A DNA stretch of 64,000 bases. It comes from Bog-257 sp963834135 (GTDB lineage: Bacteria; Acidobacteriota; Terriglobia; Terriglobales; Acidobacteriaceae). Position numbers and translations under genes: made by a program. The notes beneath the pieces were generated by a model that saw only the letters and a program-made list of their open reading frames with translations, did no database searches and was not told the origin of the DNA. Each line of letters begins with the position of its first letter. The stretch's first letter is position 1. This document shows positions 62,846-64,000 of the stretch, piece by piece. The stretch spans positions 310,001-374,000 of the forward strand of contig CAWIAN010000005.1 in NCBI GenBank assembly GCA_963834135.1, in the 5' to 3' direction.

Positions 62846-63769
62846 ATGAAAGCCGCGAGAATTCATCTATTCGGTCCTCCGGATGTGCTGATCATGGAGG
62901 AACTGCCGCTTCCCGTTCCGCGGAAGGGTGAGGTGCTGGTGCGAGTAGCCGCAGCCGGAGTCGGCGCTTGGGACGCATGGATTCGCGAAGGGAAGAGCAA
63001 GGTCAGTCCGCCGCTGCCGTTCACTTTGGGATCCGATATTTCAGGCGTCGTTGAGAGCGTCGGATCGGGGGTTACTACTTTTCGCGCCGGCGATGAAGTG
63101 TACGGTGTGACCAACAGCCAATTCTGTGGTGGCTATGCTGAGTACGCGGTCGCATCGGCTGCGATGGTCGCGGGTAAACCGAAGCGACTAACTTCTATTG
63201 AAGCTGCGTCTGTGCCGGTGGTAGCCGTTACGGCGTGGCAGATGCTCTTCGACTATGCACATGCCAAGCCCGGACAAACTGTGCTTATCCACGGCGCAGC
63301 CGGCAACGTCGGTGCGTATGCCGTGCAACTCGCCATGCAGGCAGGCCTCAAAGTTGCCGCTACCGCTTCGGCGAAAGATGCGGCCTTTGTGAAACAGTTG
63401 GGTGCCGATGTGGTAATTGATTACGCGAAACAAAGGTTTGAAGACATTATCTCGGCGGCCGACATCGTACTTGATACCGTAGGCGGGGATACTAAGCGGC
63501 GCTCGTTTGATGTATTGAAAAACACGGGACTCTTGGTATCCGCAGTTTCGGCCAGTTCAGCCGATGTGCCGCCGGGCCGGGAGAAGCAGGCCGTGTTCTT
63601 CATGGTCGAAGTTACAACTGAGCGTCTGAACAAAATCAGCGAGCTGTTTCAGGCTGGTAAGCTGCTGCCGCAGGTGGGAACTATCTTGCCGCTGGCCGAC
63701 GCCCGCCGAGCCCACGAAATGCTGGCCGGAGCGCCACATGATCGCGGCAAGATTGTTTTGCAAGTTTGA
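62846..63769 (+). CDS. Zinc-independent MDR oxidoreductase (quinone reductase-like)
   Basis: 307 residues from ATG 62846. Medium-chain dehydrogenase fold: N-terminal GroES-like half with G-S-D-I-S-G-V-V-E-S-V-G and G-D-E-V-Y-G-V, then the Rossmann half with L-I-H-G-A-A-G-N-V-G (the A-A-x-x-x-G form) and V-V-I-D-Y. Zinc-ligand cysteines are absent, which points to the NADPH:quinone/enone reductase branch. Substrate unknown. It stands alone after glmS. Confidence 0.88.
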   Translation: MKAARIHLFGPPDVLIMEELPLPVPRKGEVLVRVAAAGVGAWDAWIREGKSKVSPPLPFTLGSDISGVVESVGSGVTTFRAGDEVYGVTNSQFCGGYAEYAVASAAMVAGKPKRLTSIEAASVPVVAVTAWQMLFDYAHAKPGQTVLIHGAAGNVGAYAVQLAMQAGLKVAATASAKDAAFVKQLGADVVIDYAKQRFEDIISAADIVLDTVGGDTKRRSFDVLKNTGLLVSAVSASSADVPPGREKQAVFFMVEVTTERLNKISELFQAGKLLPQVGTILPLADARRAHEMLAGAPHDRGKIVLQV

Positions 63770-64000
63770 CCGGAATTAGCGGATACCTTCCTGGGTTATG
63801 GCTCCGTCTCCCTTCTTCCATCTGGCGGCCTGGCAAAGCTCGAAAACGCATGACCACTTGTCAAAGTTTTGTTCCATTCCATACATTGGTGTGGTTTAAC
63901 ACCATAAATACAGGCAGTTAGACTCCGACTCCGGGGTCGGCCCAGCCACGAAGCCAATAAATCAGAGACTTTCGCTGAAAACCTGTCATCATATGGCTAT
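63770..64000. other. Window end, no gene seen
   Basis: 231 bp after the MDR gene with no supported feature. Confidence 0.4.

Overview
The window is a 64 kb piece of a chromosome with medium-high GC. The gene content points to an Acidobacteriota (Terriglobia/Koribacter-like) soil bacterium. It has an 822-aa orphan MacB/FtsX permease of the acidobacterial duplicated type, an ECF-like sigma factor beside a sensor-type Ser/Thr kinase, a secreted YVTN-propeller protein, a DUF3300/DUF2950 pair, a secreted cellulase, and intergenic palindromic repeats. The taxonomic call is inference; there is no rRNA or other marker gene. No prophage, integrase, insertion sequence or CRISPR array is seen.

Layout. 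1-11.3 kb holds housekeeping and mixed genes: the tail of an acyltransferase, a secreted protein of unknown role, a broken S9 peptidase, a broken Uma2-family gene, a 49-aa basic protein, a membrane diguanylate cyclase, Lon protease with a clear terminator, TrmJ, a lysozyme-like secreted protein and tRNA-Val(GAC). 11.6-23.6 kb is envelope and signalling: the YVTN protein, the sigma factor facing the large sensor kinase, two short-chain dehydrogenases, the permease and a small acidic protein. 23.7-37.8 kb is a glycerol island, all on the minus strand. In transcription order it reads glpA-glpB-glpC, plsY, glpP, a structured leader with a terminator, an OprB-type porin, glpK, glpF, dhaK, dhaL, dhaM. 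38.3-40.2 kb carries a DJ-1/PfpI protein, pgsA and a DUF3592 protein. 40.5-44.6 kb is a biotin-dependent transcarboxylase-type cluster (5S-like, broken by a frameshift; 12S-like; a small coiled-coil protein; a 1.3S-like biotin carrier). 44.7-49.0 kb is amtB-glnK-glnD. 49.4-64 kb holds a cytidylate-kinase-like protein, a YbaK deacylase, a PhoU-like/Pit phosphate pair, a GH5-Fn3-CBM2 cellulase, DUF3300-DUF2950, a multicopper oxidase, purS, glmS and a quinone-reductase-like MDR enzyme.

How it fits together. The glycerol island covers passage across the outer membrane (porin) and inner membrane (GlpF), phosphorylation (GlpK), oxidation of glycerol 3-phosphate by the three-subunit GlpABC enzyme, PEP-dependent phosphorylation of dihydroxyacetone (DhaK/L plus a DhaM fused to HPr and full-length Enzyme I), and use of glycerol 3-phosphate for phospholipid (PlsY, with PgsA nearby). 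The regulator encoded inside the island is a GlpP-type antiterminator. A long hairpin followed by a U-run lies in the leader of the operon just downstream, which is the arrangement expected for glycerol-3-phosphate-controlled antitermination. A perfect CRP-type palindrome sits just before glpP. The neighbouring transcarboxylase genes would allow glycerol carbon to reach succinate/propionate; this is inference.

Sequence condition. Three otherwise well-conserved genes (S9 peptidase, Uma2, 5S subunit) are broken by insertions of one or two bases. This may be real decay or residual sequencing error, and it should be settled before calling them pseudogenes.
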